DNA of 64,000 nt from an uncultured Anaerolineales bacterium (GTDB taxonomy: Bacteria; Chloroflexota; Anaerolineae; Anaerolineales; UBA4823). Below the pieces are notes generated by a model. That model saw only the letters and a list, made by a program, of their open reading frames with translations. It was not told the origin of the DNA and did no database searches. Below, one piece after another: positions 1 through 7,997 of the stretch. The stretch's first letter is position 1; each line of letters opens with the position of its first letter. The position numbers and the translations under genes were made by a program. The DNA is taken from the NCBI GenBank assembly GCA_937928795.1, contig CALFWB010000055.1, positions 1 through 64,000 of the forward strand. The letters run 5' to 3'.

Positions 1-1
1 G

Positions 2-961
2 GGTCCGTTTGTCTCCATGCTATGGGTGACCCCCGATGAACGGGAGATTCGCATTGCCGATTTCGGCTTGCAGAGTTCAAAAGTCAATTTCCGCTTTTCC
101 CAAGACTCAAAACTGCGCCAACGCCTGAAGGGTTTGGATGCAGAAATTGGCTTGTATTCTGTGCCTCAAACCGATCCGCCCCAACCCCTCAAAGGCGACT
201 ACCAGCTTAAGATCGAGATTGTCACCTTTGATCCGAATGCAGATGTGGAAGTGGAATTTATCCAATATGGCAAAGTGTATGGCTGGTTTGGCACCGACCA
301 TATGCGCCGCGACTTAAGAGTTGGGCTACTCTGGGGATTACCGGTGGCGATGGCTTTTGGGCTGGTTGCCTCGCTAGGCACGTCCGTTTTAGCCATGGTG
401 ATCGCTGCCGTAGGTGCTTGGTACCGCGGTTGGGTTGACGACCTGATCCAGCGCGTGACTGAGATCAATCTCGTTCTCCCTTTTTTGCCGATCCTGATCA
501 TGGTCGGTACGTTTTATTCCCGCAGTATCTTTGTCATCCTCGGCGTTACGATTCTCTTGAGTATTTTTGGTGGCGCTATTAAGAATTATCGCGCCATATT
601 CCTGCAAGTGAGAGAGATGCCCTATATCGAAGCTGCCAAAGCTTACAATGCTGGCGATGGACGCATCATTATCCGCTATCTCCTCCCCCGCATTATCCCC
701 TTATTAATCCCGGCTTTAGTGACCGGCATCCCCAGCTACGTGTTCCTCGAGGCGTCCTTAGCTGTCTTGGGGTTGGGCGACCCCGTGCTCCCAACTTGGG
801 GAAAGATCATTCAAGATGCTGAGTTCAACGGCGCCCTTTATAAGGGAATGTACTATTGGGTCTTGCAACCATCGGCTTTGTTAATGATCACCGGGTTAGC
901 TTTCGCAGTTTTGGGATTTTCCTTAGATCGAATTTTTAATCCCCGCTTGCGAGGTATCTGA
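2..961 (+). CDS. ABC importer permease, DppC/OppC type (5' partial)
   Basis: Inner-membrane permease of a peptide/nickel-type ABC importer. The frame is open to the left edge, so the gene starts outside the window; ATG 17 is probably internal. The first ~100 visible residues are hydrophilic, then FGTDHMRRD aligns with the GTDxxGRD segment that precedes the transmembrane core in DppC proteins. Four to five hydrophobic segments follow, with an EAA-type loop (EAAKAYNAGDG followed by LLPRIIP) that contacts the ATPase. The soluble stretch before the GTD motif is longer than in ordinary DppC. The stop overlaps the ATG of the next gene by one base (TGATG), so translation is coupled to the two ATPase genes. 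The substrate cannot be told from sequence. Confidence 0.88.
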   Translation, partial: GPFVSMLWVTPDEREIRIADFGLQSSKVNFRFSQDSKLRQRLKGLDAEIGLYSVPQTDPPQPLKGDYQLKIEIVTFDPNADVEVEFIQYGKVYGWFGTDHMRRDLRVGLLWGLPVAMAFGLVASLGTSVLAMVIAAVGAWYRGWVDDLIQRVTEINLVLPFLPILIMVGTFYSRSIFVILGVTILLSIFGGAIKNYRAIFLQVREMPYIEAAKAYNAGDGRIIIRYLLPRIIPLLIPALVTGIPSYVFLEASLAVLGLGDPVLPTWGKIIQDAEFNGALYKGMYYWVLQPSALLMITGLAFAVLGFSLDRIFNPRLRGI

Positions 962-1923
962 TGAGATCGGAAAATGGACGACTCTTACGCGTCGAAAATC
1001 TGGTGATGTATTTTGCCACCCTGCGCGGGCCGGTGCAAGCGGTGGACGGGGTCGATTTTGAGTTGGGCGTTAACCGCGCCGTGGTCATTTTAGGCGAATC
1101 GGGCTGTGGCAAAAGCTCACTCGCCAAGGCGATCTTGCGCTTGTTGCCGCGCAATATCGCCAAGTATAGTGGTCGTGTTTACCTCCACGGTCGAGATGTG
1201 ATGCAATTGAGCGATGAAGAATTTCGCCAAAGTATCCGCTGGGTGGAAATGTCGCTCGTCCCCCAAGCAGCCATGAATGCGCTCAACCCCGTCCTCCGCG
1301 TCGGCGATCAGGTGGCTGAGCCGGCCATCATTCACATGGGGATGAGCAAAGCCGAAGCGCTCGAAGCTGCCCGCACCATGTTTCAACGCGTTGGCGTGGC
1401 AGAGGATTTCCTCAACCGTTATCCTTTTGAACTGAGCGGTGGGATGCGCCAGCGGGTTGCCCTTGCCATGGCGTTGGTGACCATGCCCAGCTTGGTCATC
1501 CTCGATGAGCCAACCTCAGCCTTAGATTTGCTCACCCAAGCCAATATCTTCAACACCCTCAAGCGGATTAAGAAAGAACTGGGCACCAGTTTTATCTTAA
1601 TCACGCACGACATCGCTACATCCAGCGAACTGGCGGATGACGTGGCGGTGATGTATGCTGGCCAAATTGTCGAAACCGGTGAAGCGAAGGATTTCTTCCC
1701 CGACCCCTTGCACCCTTACTCCAAAATGCTGATGGCAAGCGTGCCCCGCCTGAGGGCCGATCAAGACCCGCAGTTTATCACCGGTCAACCGCCGAGCCTA
1801 ATTTCACCCCCCAGCGGTTGCCGCTTTGCCGAGCGTTGCCCAGCTCGCTTTGAGAAATGCGCTGAAGAGCCACCGGTAATTGAACGAGATGGACGCAAAG
1901 TACGTTGTTGGTTGTATGCCTAA
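961..1923 (+). CDS. ABC importer ATPase, DppD/OppD type
   Basis: Cytoplasmic ATP-binding subunit of the same importer, 320 aa. Walker A is GESGCGKSS near residue 47, the signature is LSGGMRQRVALA and Walker B is LVILDEPTSALD. The C-terminus carries the oligopeptide-transporter extension (HPYSKMLMASVP, then GCRFAERCPARFEKC) found in DppD/OppD and able to hold an Fe-S cluster in some family members. The gene starts inside the stop codon of the permease gene and is followed after 9 bp by the second ATPase, so the two probably act as a heterodimer. Substrate unknown; peptides are the commonest for this family. Confidence 0.92.
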   Translation: MRSENGRLLRVENLVMYFATLRGPVQAVDGVDFELGVNRAVVILGESGCGKSSLAKAILRLLPRNIAKYSGRVYLHGRDVMQLSDEEFRQSIRWVEMSLVPQAAMNALNPVLRVGDQVAEPAIIHMGMSKAEALEAARTMFQRVGVAEDFLNRYPFELSGGMRQRVALAMALVTMPSLVILDEPTSALDLLTQANIFNTLKRIKKELGTSFILITHDIATSSELADDVAVMYAGQIVETGEAKDFFPDPLHPYSKMLMASVPRLRADQDPQFITGQPPSLISPPSGCRFAERCPARFEKCAEEPPVIERDGRKVRCWLYA

Positions 1924-1932
1924 GGAGCCTGC

Positions 1933-2955
1933 ATGGTTATCGAAGCCCCCTCCAGATTAAGAACAGAGACAGATCAACGCGAGATTCTGCTTTCCATTCG
2001 CAATTTGCATGTCTGGTATGAATTGCGCCGCTTCGGCTTCGGCATCGTTGGCTATGTGCGGGCGGTGGATAAAGTCAGTTTTGACCTCCATCGTGGCGAA
2101 GCCATCGCCGTGGTTGGGGAAAGCGGCTGTGGTAAATCGACACTAATGAAGACAATTCTTGGCTTAGTTAAACCGCGGGAAGGCAATGTAATTTTTGAAG
2201 GAAAAGAGATCGCCAACGCCGATTCGGCAACCCTGAAATGGTATCGCTCGCAGGTGGGTTATATTCAACAAGACCCCTACGGGGCTTTGCCGCCCTTTAT
2301 GAGTGTGCGGCGCATTCTAGAAGAACCGTTGATCATCGCCGCAATCAGAAACGGGAAGGAGCGTTTAGAGAGAATCCATCGCGTGATGGAGGAAGTCAAA
2401 CTCTACCCAGTGGAAGACTTTTTGGGCAAGTTCCCGCACATGCTCAGCGGCGGACAACAACAACGCGTCGTGATTGCGCGGGCGATGATCCTCAACCCCA
2501 AACTGATCGTCGCCGATGAGCCGGTTTCAATGCTGGATGCCTCGGTGCGAGTGGAAATCTTGAAACTGCTGCGCGGCTTACAGGAATCGCACAACCTCTC
2601 TTTTATTTACATTACCCACGATTTATCTACGGTGAAATATTTCTCAGAACGCATTTTTGTCATGTACGCCGGCAAATTGGTGGAACAAAGCCCGATCGGG
2701 GAGCTTTTGAAGAATCCGCTCCACCCTTATACCCACGCCTTGCTTTCGGCAACCTCCGATCCGGATGCCCGCAATGCGCTCTCCTTTCGCGAGGTGCCAC
2801 CCGGCGAGCCGCCTAGCTTGGTCAAACCGCCGCCGGGTTGTCGCTTCCATCCCCGTTGCGCTCAGATGATCCAAGGTCTGTGTGAGATCGAAGAGCCGCC
2901 CGAGTTTACCCCTGCCGCCGATCATCGTGTCGCATGTTGGTTGCATAAGCCGTAG
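1933..2955 (+). CDS. ABC importer ATPase, DppF/OppF type
   Basis: Second ATPase of the importer, 340 aa. Walker A GESGCGKST lies near residue 58, with signature LSGGQQQRVVIARAM and Walker B LIVADEPVSMLDAS. The C-terminal extension has HPYTHALLSA and the Cys-containing GCRFHPRCAQM, as in DppF/OppF. A TAAGGAG ribosome site overlaps the end of the preceding ATPase gene. The permease and two ATPases form a compact operon; the solute-binding protein and the DppB-type permease would lie to the left of the window. Confidence 0.92.
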   Translation: MVIEAPSRLRTETDQREILLSIRNLHVWYELRRFGFGIVGYVRAVDKVSFDLHRGEAIAVVGESGCGKSTLMKTILGLVKPREGNVIFEGKEIANADSATLKWYRSQVGYIQQDPYGALPPFMSVRRILEEPLIIAAIRNGKERLERIHRVMEEVKLYPVEDFLGKFPHMLSGGQQQRVVIARAMILNPKLIVADEPVSMLDASVRVEILKLLRGLQESHNLSFIYITHDLSTVKYFSERIFVMYAGKLVEQSPIGELLKNPLHPYTHALLSATSDPDARNALSFREVPPGEPPSLVKPPPGCRFHPRCAQMIQGLCEIEEPPEFTPAADHRVACWLHKP

Positions 2956-2957
2956 AG

Positions 2958-3152
2958 ATGCGAGCTTGGAAACTCATTTTGATCGGATTTCTATTGTGTC
3001 TAAGTGGGGTCATTTTTCCCTTTCTTATGGTTATCAAGGTGCTTGAATCTACGTTCTTTTTGAATTTTCTTTCTTATACCGCCTCGGTCCTGGGTTTGTT
3101 CCTCGGCATCATCGGCGCAGCCTATTACGTGCGCGAAAATCGGCAAAAGTAA
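2958..3152 (+). CDS. Small two-helix membrane protein
   Basis: A 64-aa hydrophobic protein with two predicted transmembrane helices (about residues 5-27 and 34-55), ending in a short charged tail (YVRENRQK). It starts 2 bp after the stop of the DppF-type gene, which suggests translational coupling and membership of the transport operon. No strong ribosome site is seen upstream. I do not recognise a family; an accessory role near the transporter is only a guess from position. Confidence 0.5.
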   Translation: MRAWKLILIGFLLCLSGVIFPFLMVIKVLESTFFLNFLSYTASVLGLFLGIIGAAYYVRENRQK

Positions 3153-3480
3153 AGAATCAAACCAATGTGAAAAGGGTAGGCAAAGGTTGTTGAATGTGGA
3201 CAACCTATCGAGTGGTTTGTCAAACTCTCGCAAATTGCATCCTTTTATGCAGGGTAAAAAACGGCGGGAGATTCATAAACTTAGTCCTGAAAACGCTAGA
3301 TGCAGACATCCGATATGGAAATATCATGCGAAGGTAACACCAACTTCGGCTTGTGCGGTAACATAAGCTTTAGCTTGTGTAAACGAGACACAGGCTGAAG
3401 CCTATGTTACGAAAATCTGCTCTTTCTTGCTAAAAGTGTTAACTTAGAATTGCTGTCGCACGTGTCGGGGCGCTAGAATG
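3153..3480. other. Intergenic region with hairpins and repeat
   Basis: No gene is supported here. It holds an inverted repeat (AGGTTGT at 3186 pairing with ACAACCT ending 3208) without a U-run, followed by a copy of the dispersed repeat family A. The promoter of the fluoride-riboswitch operon lies immediately to the right. Confidence 0.6.
3333..3411. repeat. Dispersed palindromic repeat family A, copy 1
   Basis: The arm GTAACATAAGCTTTAGCTTG at 3358-3377 and the arm from 3389 to 3410 (ending GCCTATGTTAC) are inverted copies with three differences. Each arm is also a quasi-palindrome by itself (AAGCTTTAGCTT; GGCTGAAGCC). A further half copy (CTTCGGCTTGTGCGG) precedes it. The same unit recurs at 19434-19685 (three copies) and 24892-24970. 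Confidence 0.8.
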
Positions 3481-3489
3481 TGATATAAT
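3481..3489 (+). promoter_or_regulatory. Extended -10 promoter of fluoride operon
   Basis: TGATATAAT is a perfect extended -10 element (TGn followed by TATAAT at 3484-3489). No good -35 is visible at the usual spacing, as is common with extended -10 promoters. The predicted start near 3496 places the 5' end of the RNA right at the aptamer. Confidence 0.7.
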
Positions 3490-3492
3490 GAC

Positions 3493-3569
3493 GGGCGGCG
3501 ATGAGGCTCGCCATAACTGTCGCTGGACTGATAGCCTCTACTGGAGCACCTATCCGTGGAGGTTTTTTT
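3493..3569 (+). promoter_or_regulatory. Fluoride riboswitch (crcB motif)
   Basis: The 3497-3543 segment closely follows the crcB-motif fluoride aptamer as known from Thermotoga petrophila. Stem GGCG (3497-3500)/CGCC (3509-3512) is followed by AUAACUG, a short stem GTC (3519-3521)/GAC (3526-3528), then CUGAUAGCCUCUACUG. The loop strand GAGGC (3503-3507) can form the pseudoknot with GCCTC (3534-3538). The terminator 5' arm (3535-3541) overlaps the pseudoknot strand, so ligand binding should block termination: an ON switch. Downstream are a HEAT protein and two MutS-like ATPases; no CrcB/Fluc or CLC-F gene lies in the operon. Confidence 0.88.
3535..3569 (+). terminator. Riboswitch-controlled intrinsic terminator
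   Basis: CCTCTAC (3535-3541) pairs with GTGGAGG (3556-3562) with one G-U pair, followed by seven T residues (3563-3569). The 5' arm shares bases with the aptamer pseudoknot, and the 3' arm contains the GGAGG ribosome site of the next gene, so one hairpin could affect both transcription and translation. Confidence 0.85.
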
Positions 3570-3572
3570 ATT

Positions 3573-4085
3573 TTGGAAACTCAACTGTTGTTTTGCCCTT
3601 CTTGCCGCATCCCAAATATCGGCGGCGCTCCTTGTCCGCAGTGTGGGCAGCCATGCACGGATGAAGCGCATACGATGGCTGAATCCTTGCTTAATACAAT
3701 CCTTGCCAAGGATCCCGACCGCGCAGCGATGGCTGTGGATGTACTGATCCGCTGGTACCACGACCCTCGCCTCCGCATACCGCTCTCCATCCTACTTAAG
3801 GATTCCTCCGATCCTTTTTTGCTCACCCTAGCTGCACGCGGTTTAGGTTGGCTAGGCGATCCAGAAGCAATTCCCTCGCTTGCCGATTTCTTACTCGACG
3901 AATCGAAACCCTATGTAGCCCGCATCGCTGCAGTTCGAGCCCTGCAAGGGATTGGAGGTCAAAAAGTCATCGAAGTTCTAGAACAAGCCCAACATAGCCC
4001 GCGCCCAAGTGTGGCAGAGGCTGCAATTCGGGCATTGCAAGACCTTTTACCAGCCGTCTCGGAGAAACAAGATGAGCTTTATTAG
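3573..4085 (+). CDS. Zinc-ribbon HEAT-repeat protein
   Basis: About 170 aa. I chose the TTG start at 3573 because GGAGG (3558-3562) lies 10 bases upstream and longer versions would begin inside the riboswitch aptamer. The N-terminus has a CPSC then CPQCGQPC zinc-ribbon-like cluster; the remainder is helical with PBS/HEAT-type repeats (for example LAARGLGWLGDPEAIPSLADFL and RIAAVRALQGIGG). Such scaffolds bind proteins; the partner may be the MutS-like pair encoded next. Its 3' end overlaps the following gene by 14 bp. It is the first gene under the fluoride riboswitch. The exact role is unknown. Confidence 0.75.
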   Translation: METQLLFCPSCRIPNIGGAPCPQCGQPCTDEAHTMAESLLNTILAKDPDRAAMAVDVLIRWYHDPRLRIPLSILLKDSSDPFLLTLAARGLGWLGDPEAIPSLADFLLDESKPYVARIAAVRALQGIGGQKVIEVLEQAQHSPRPSVAEAAIRALQDLLPAVSEKQDELY

Positions 4086-5595
4086 CATCTTATCGGAACA
4101 CAATGAGATTTTCGAAAACACCCTTCAACCCGACTGCTTCCCGGATTTGAACCTCGATCAGGTCATCCAAGCGATCACGGCTCGCAAACAAGAATACAAC
4201 CTCAAGCCCTTTTATTACACCCCCCTCAAAGACCTGCGGACAATCCGCTACCGTCAAGCCGTGATGCGCGATCTGACGAACGAGCGCCTGATGGCTGTGC
4301 TGAAGACGTTTGCTGAACAGATGGTGCGCGTGCGCCGTTATCTCGCTTTGAGCGACAAGTTAGAGTATCGCTATCATCAAGAAGGTTGGTTTTTAGAAGC
4401 GGCCCTCGTTTACGGAAAAGCGGTCACCGAGTTAGGTGAGGAGCTTGTCTCGATCTCCTTAAGCTCCAAGGGGTTGCTTGCCTTTCGAGACTATCTAACC
4501 CATTATCTTCATTCTCGCCCTTTTGAAGCCTTTTTAGCAGAAGCCAAAAAGGTCAAGGAAACCTTGCAGCGTATCCGCTATTGCATTATCCTCCAGAACG
4601 GAACCGTGCGCGTGCGCCGCTACGAAGGGGAAATCGACTACAGCCTAGAAGTTGAAAAAACGTTTGCCAAGTTCAAACAAGGCGCCGTCAAAGATTATCA
4701 CAGCGATCTTTCCAAGAGTTCGGGGATGAACCATGTTGAAGCGCAAATTCTCGACTTTGTTGCCCGTTTATACCCGGAAGAATTTGCTACACTCGATCGA
4801 TTTTATCGCCAGCACCAAAATTTTGTTGATGAAGCCATTCAACGGTTTGACCGAGAGATTCAGTTTTATATCGCCTATTTGGACTTTATGGCCGAGATTC
4901 AACGCAAGGGCCTTCCCTTTTGTTTACCCGAAGTCGTGCAAGAGAAAAATATTTTTGCCCATCAAACCTTTGATCTCGCTTTAGCCCACACGCTCCGTCA
5001 CGAAAAACAAGAGATTGTGACCAATGATTTTTATCTCCGTGAGGCAGAAAGAGTGATCGTCATCAGCGGGCCCAATCAGGGTGGAAAAACGACCTTTGCA
5101 AGAATGTTTGGACAACTGCATTATCTCGCGGCTTTGGGTTGCCCGGTGCCAGGCAAAGACGCCCAATTGTTCCTTTGCGATCGCATCTTTACCCACTTTG
5201 AACGCGAAGAAGACCTGCGCAACCTGAGCGGGAAACTGTATGACGATCTCGAACGCATCCATTCCATCCTTGAAAACGCCACACCGCAGAGTGTTCTGAT
5301 CCTCAACGAGGTTTTCTCTTCCACAACTTTTGAAGATGCTGTCTTCTTGAGCAAAGAAATCTTGCAAAGGATCTCCGATCTGGACGCCTACAGCGTCTGG
5401 GTTACCTTTCTCGATGAATTGTCCACGTTTAACCAAAAAACGGTGAGCATGGTCAGCACAGTGAAACCCGATAATGCCGCTGAGCGCACGTATAAAATCG
5501 TTCGTAAACCTGCCGATGGACTAGCCTATGCCCTCACCTTAGCCGAAAAACACCGTCTGACCTACCGTCAAATTGTGGAGCGCTTGCGACCATGA
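4072..5595 (+). CDS. MutS-like ATPase, subunit 1
   Basis: 507 aa. ATG 4072 is preferred over the longer reading because GGAGAAA lies just upstream and the overlap with the HEAT gene is only 14 bp. The C-terminal third is a MutS-type ABC ATPase: Walker A GPNQGGKTT at 333-341 (MutS has GPNMGGKST) and a Walker B-like LILNEVFSSTT, where Asn412 replaces the usual Asp before Glu413. The N-terminal ~320 residues are helical, like the core/clamp of MutS; there is no visible mismatch-recognition domain and no Smr domain. The gene overlaps the next by 4 bp (ATGA), indicating coupled synthesis and probably a hetero-oligomer. A nucleic-acid role under fluoride stress is inferred, not shown. Confidence 0.85.
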   Translation: MSFISILSEHNEIFENTLQPDCFPDLNLDQVIQAITARKQEYNLKPFYYTPLKDLRTIRYRQAVMRDLTNERLMAVLKTFAEQMVRVRRYLALSDKLEYRYHQEGWFLEAALVYGKAVTELGEELVSISLSSKGLLAFRDYLTHYLHSRPFEAFLAEAKKVKETLQRIRYCIILQNGTVRVRRYEGEIDYSLEVEKTFAKFKQGAVKDYHSDLSKSSGMNHVEAQILDFVARLYPEEFATLDRFYRQHQNFVDEAIQRFDREIQFYIAYLDFMAEIQRKGLPFCLPEVVQEKNIFAHQTFDLALAHTLRHEKQEIVTNDFYLREAERVIVISGPNQGGKTTFARMFGQLHYLAALGCPVPGKDAQLFLCDRIFTHFEREEDLRNLSGKLYDDLERIHSILENATPQSVLILNEVFSSTTFEDAVFLSKEILQRISDLDAYSVWVTFLDELSTFNQKTVSMVSTVKPDNAAERTYKIVRKPADGLAYALTLAEKHRLTYRQIVERLRP

Positions 5596-7127
5596 AAGTC
5601 TTTCTCTTATATCCCGATCGAGATTTTGATCTCAAGCAGGAACTGCCTCCTCAAGCAGAAGCCCTAATCCAAGACTTGGAAATCGATATCCTTTTAGATG
5701 CCATGGCGCAAGGGGATTCCTTCCTGCGCAACGTCGCAAAACAAGTCCTCTTGCACAGCCTTGAGCAGCCTGAACTCATTCGCTTCCGCCAAAGCATTCT
5801 TCAAGACTGCCTCCGCAACCCTGACGTTGTGCGGGAGCTTTATCAGATTCCGATTCAAGCTCTGATCACCAAACAAAAACAGTGGCTAGGCATTTTTAGC
5901 TTCTATCCAAGCAGCATCCTGAGCAGCGCCGTTGAGTTGCTGGAAATGTTTGTCGGGTTGTTGCGCAAGATGCGTCGCATTGTTGACGAAAACATGGGTC
6001 AGTTTGAGTCGCGCGGCTTTCAACGCTTCTTCACGATGATCCAGCAGGAGTTAGGCGATGCTTATTTTCTGGAAGTGGAGGAACACCTGAAAGAATTGCG
6101 CTTTCGTGAGGGTGTGCTGATCAGCGCTGAATTGGGGATGGGGAATGAAGGCACAAACTATCTCCTGCGTAAGCCAAAGCGCCAAAAAGGCGATTGGATG
6201 AAGCGCGTTTTTTCCAAAAGGTCGCCGGTTTATTCCTTCTCCATTCCGCCGCGCGATGATCATGGAGCAAAAGCCGTGGGCGAATTACGCGATCGGGGGA
6301 TCAATTCGGTTGCCAACGCCGTAGCTCAGGCGGCTGACCATATTGACAGTTTTCTCAATGTTTTGCGGGTTGAGTTGGGTTTTTATATCGCTTGTCTCAA
6401 CCTGGCAGAGCGTTTGGCTGAAATTGGAGAGCCGATTGCCTTTCCTGAACCCTATCCTTCAAACACTCGCTTTCACACCTTTCAAGGCCTGTATGAGGTA
6501 TGCCTTGCTCTGACCATGAACCGTTGCGTGGTTGGCAATGAGATGAATGGCGATGGCAAGGAGCTGGTGATGATCACCGGGGCAAACCAAGGTGGAAAAT
6601 CCACCTTCTTACGCAGCATAGGACTGGCGCAGTTGATGATGCAATGCGGGATGTTTGTTGGAGCAGAATCTTTCGCCGCTAACTGTTGCAGCGGGTTATT
6701 CACTCACTACAAACGCGAAGAAGATGCCACGATGAAAAGCGGTAAGTTTGACGAAGAATTGAAGCGGATGAGCGAAATCATCGATTGGCTCAAACCCAAT
6801 GCGATGGTCTTATTCAATGAGTCCTTTGCCGCCACCAATGAACGGGAAGGCTCGGAGATCGCGCAGCAGATCGTCCAAGCCTTGATCGAACGCAACATTA
6901 AGGTGTTTTTTGTGACGCACATGTTTGAATTGGCGCGCCGTTTCTACGACCTAAAGTCCGCAAAGGCCCTGTTTTTACGAGCGGAGCGCCAAGCAGATGG
7001 GCAACGCACCTTCAAGTTGCACGAAAGTGAACCCTTGCCGACCAGTTTTGGACAAGATGTCTACCGCAAGGTCTTTCAAATCGGTGTTGCCCAATCTGCA
7101 TCACCTGCGGACTTTCGGGTCGGTTGA
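5592..7127 (+). CDS. MutS-like ATPase, subunit 2
   Basis: 511 aa. MutS-family C-terminal ATPase with Walker A ITGANQGGKST (328-338), Walker B-like VLFNESFAATNEREGSEIA with Asn409-Glu410, and a FFVTHMFELARRF switch/H-loop. Residues 1-300 are helical and resemble the MutS core without the mismatch-binding N-terminal domain. It is clearly a diverged paralog of the preceding gene and starts inside its stop codon. Both subunits carry the same Asp-to-Asn change in Walker B, which looks like a subfamily trait and not random decay. It is the last gene of the riboswitch operon; the convergent gene ends 15 bp away. Confidence 0.87.
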   Translation: MKVFLLYPDRDFDLKQELPPQAEALIQDLEIDILLDAMAQGDSFLRNVAKQVLLHSLEQPELIRFRQSILQDCLRNPDVVRELYQIPIQALITKQKQWLGIFSFYPSSILSSAVELLEMFVGLLRKMRRIVDENMGQFESRGFQRFFTMIQQELGDAYFLEVEEHLKELRFREGVLISAELGMGNEGTNYLLRKPKRQKGDWMKRVFSKRSPVYSFSIPPRDDHGAKAVGELRDRGINSVANAVAQAADHIDSFLNVLRVELGFYIACLNLAERLAEIGEPIAFPEPYPSNTRFHTFQGLYEVCLALTMNRCVVGNEMNGDGKELVMITGANQGGKSTFLRSIGLAQLMMQCGMFVGAESFAANCCSGLFTHYKREEDATMKSGKFDEELKRMSEIIDWLKPNAMVLFNESFAATNEREGSEIAQQIVQALIERNIKVFFVTHMFELARRFYDLKSAKALFLRAERQADGQRTFKLHESEPLPTSFGQDVYRKVFQIGVAQSASPADFRVG

Positions 7128-7142
7128 TCAATTACGCAGTCC

Positions 7143-7997
7143 TTATTTTTTCTCTTCAATCGGATGCGTGCGGAAGTATTTGATATATTTCGCTGCGTAG
7201 GCATCCCGCCCCATCAGCAGGTCGCATCCCTTGATAAAGGCGGTATATTTGGTCGGATCGGTAATGGCACAACTTGCCCCAGCATGAATTGCCAAGCCTA
7301 AAAATGCCATATTCAAGGTATCGCGGTCTGGTAGCCCAAAAGACACGTTACTGGCGCCTAAATTGATGTTTACGCCGAAGTTCTTGCGCACCAATTCGAT
7401 GGTCTTCAAAGTTACAGCGGCTGCATTGCTATCTGCGCCAACCGTCAGCACCAAGACGTCAATCACAATATCTTCGACGGGGATACCGAGCCGTGCGGCG
7501 CGTTCGATAATTTTCTCTGCGATGGCACAGCGCGTCTCTGGGTCATTGGGAATGCCATTCTCATCCATCACCAAACCGATGACAGCGGTGTTATACTCTT
7601 TCACCAAAGGCAACACGCTGCTCAGCGACGCCTCTTCGCCGTTCACCGAATTGACCAACACCCGCCCCGGCGCGACCTTAAGGGCTGCTTCGAGGGCTTT
7701 GGGGTTCGGCGTATCGATACACAAGGGGACATCAAATTCCTCTCCCAAGAGCTTGACCACCTGGGGAAGCACAGCCACATCATCCAAGCCGGGTACCCCG
7801 ACATTCACGTCTAAAACATCGGCGCCGCCAGCAATTTGCTTGGTAGCCAACTCGCGCACGTAATCAAAATTGCCTTCCTGCAAGGCTGCCGCCAATTTTT
7901 TGCGCCCGGTGGGATTGATCTTCTCGCCGATGATGGTAAAAGGCCCGTTGGGGTCAATTTTTACCGTTTTGGTTTTACTGCGTAAGATGGTCTGCAT
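7143..7997 (-). CDS. Methyltetrahydrofolate-corrinoid methyltransferase-like protein
   Basis: 284 aa, a pterin-binding TIM barrel. It begins with TIIGEKINPTGRKKL, followed by GGADVLDVNVG and LCIDTPNPKALEAAL, which are hallmarks of AcsE/MtvB-type methyltransferases that move a methyl group between methyl-H4folate and a corrinoid protein (dihydropteroate synthase fold). No corrinoid protein or other Wood-Ljungdahl gene is adjacent, so the partner is unknown. The start ATG lies within the last 23 bp of rplI, with GGAGAG upstream, so the two genes are probably cotranscribed. It could serve C1 metabolism or O-demethylation. Confidence 0.85.
   Translation of the reverse strand: MQTILRSKTKTVKIDPNGPFTIIGEKINPTGRKKLAAALQEGNFDYVRELATKQIAGGADVLDVNVGVPGLDDVAVLPQVVKLLGEEFDVPLCIDTPNPKALEAALKVAPGRVLVNSVNGEEASLSSVLPLVKEYNTAVIGLVMDENGIPNDPETRCAIAEKIIERAARLGIPVEDIVIDVLVLTVGADSNAAAVTLKTIELVRKNFGVNINLGASNVSFGLPDRDTLNMAFLGLAIHAGASCAITDPTKYTAFIKGCDLLMGRDAYAAKYIKYFRTHPIEEKK

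Noticed and set aside
3444..3761. 105-aa minus-strand open frame over the fluoride operon start
   Set aside because: It covers the riboswitch and HEAT gene in antisense, with no ribosome site.
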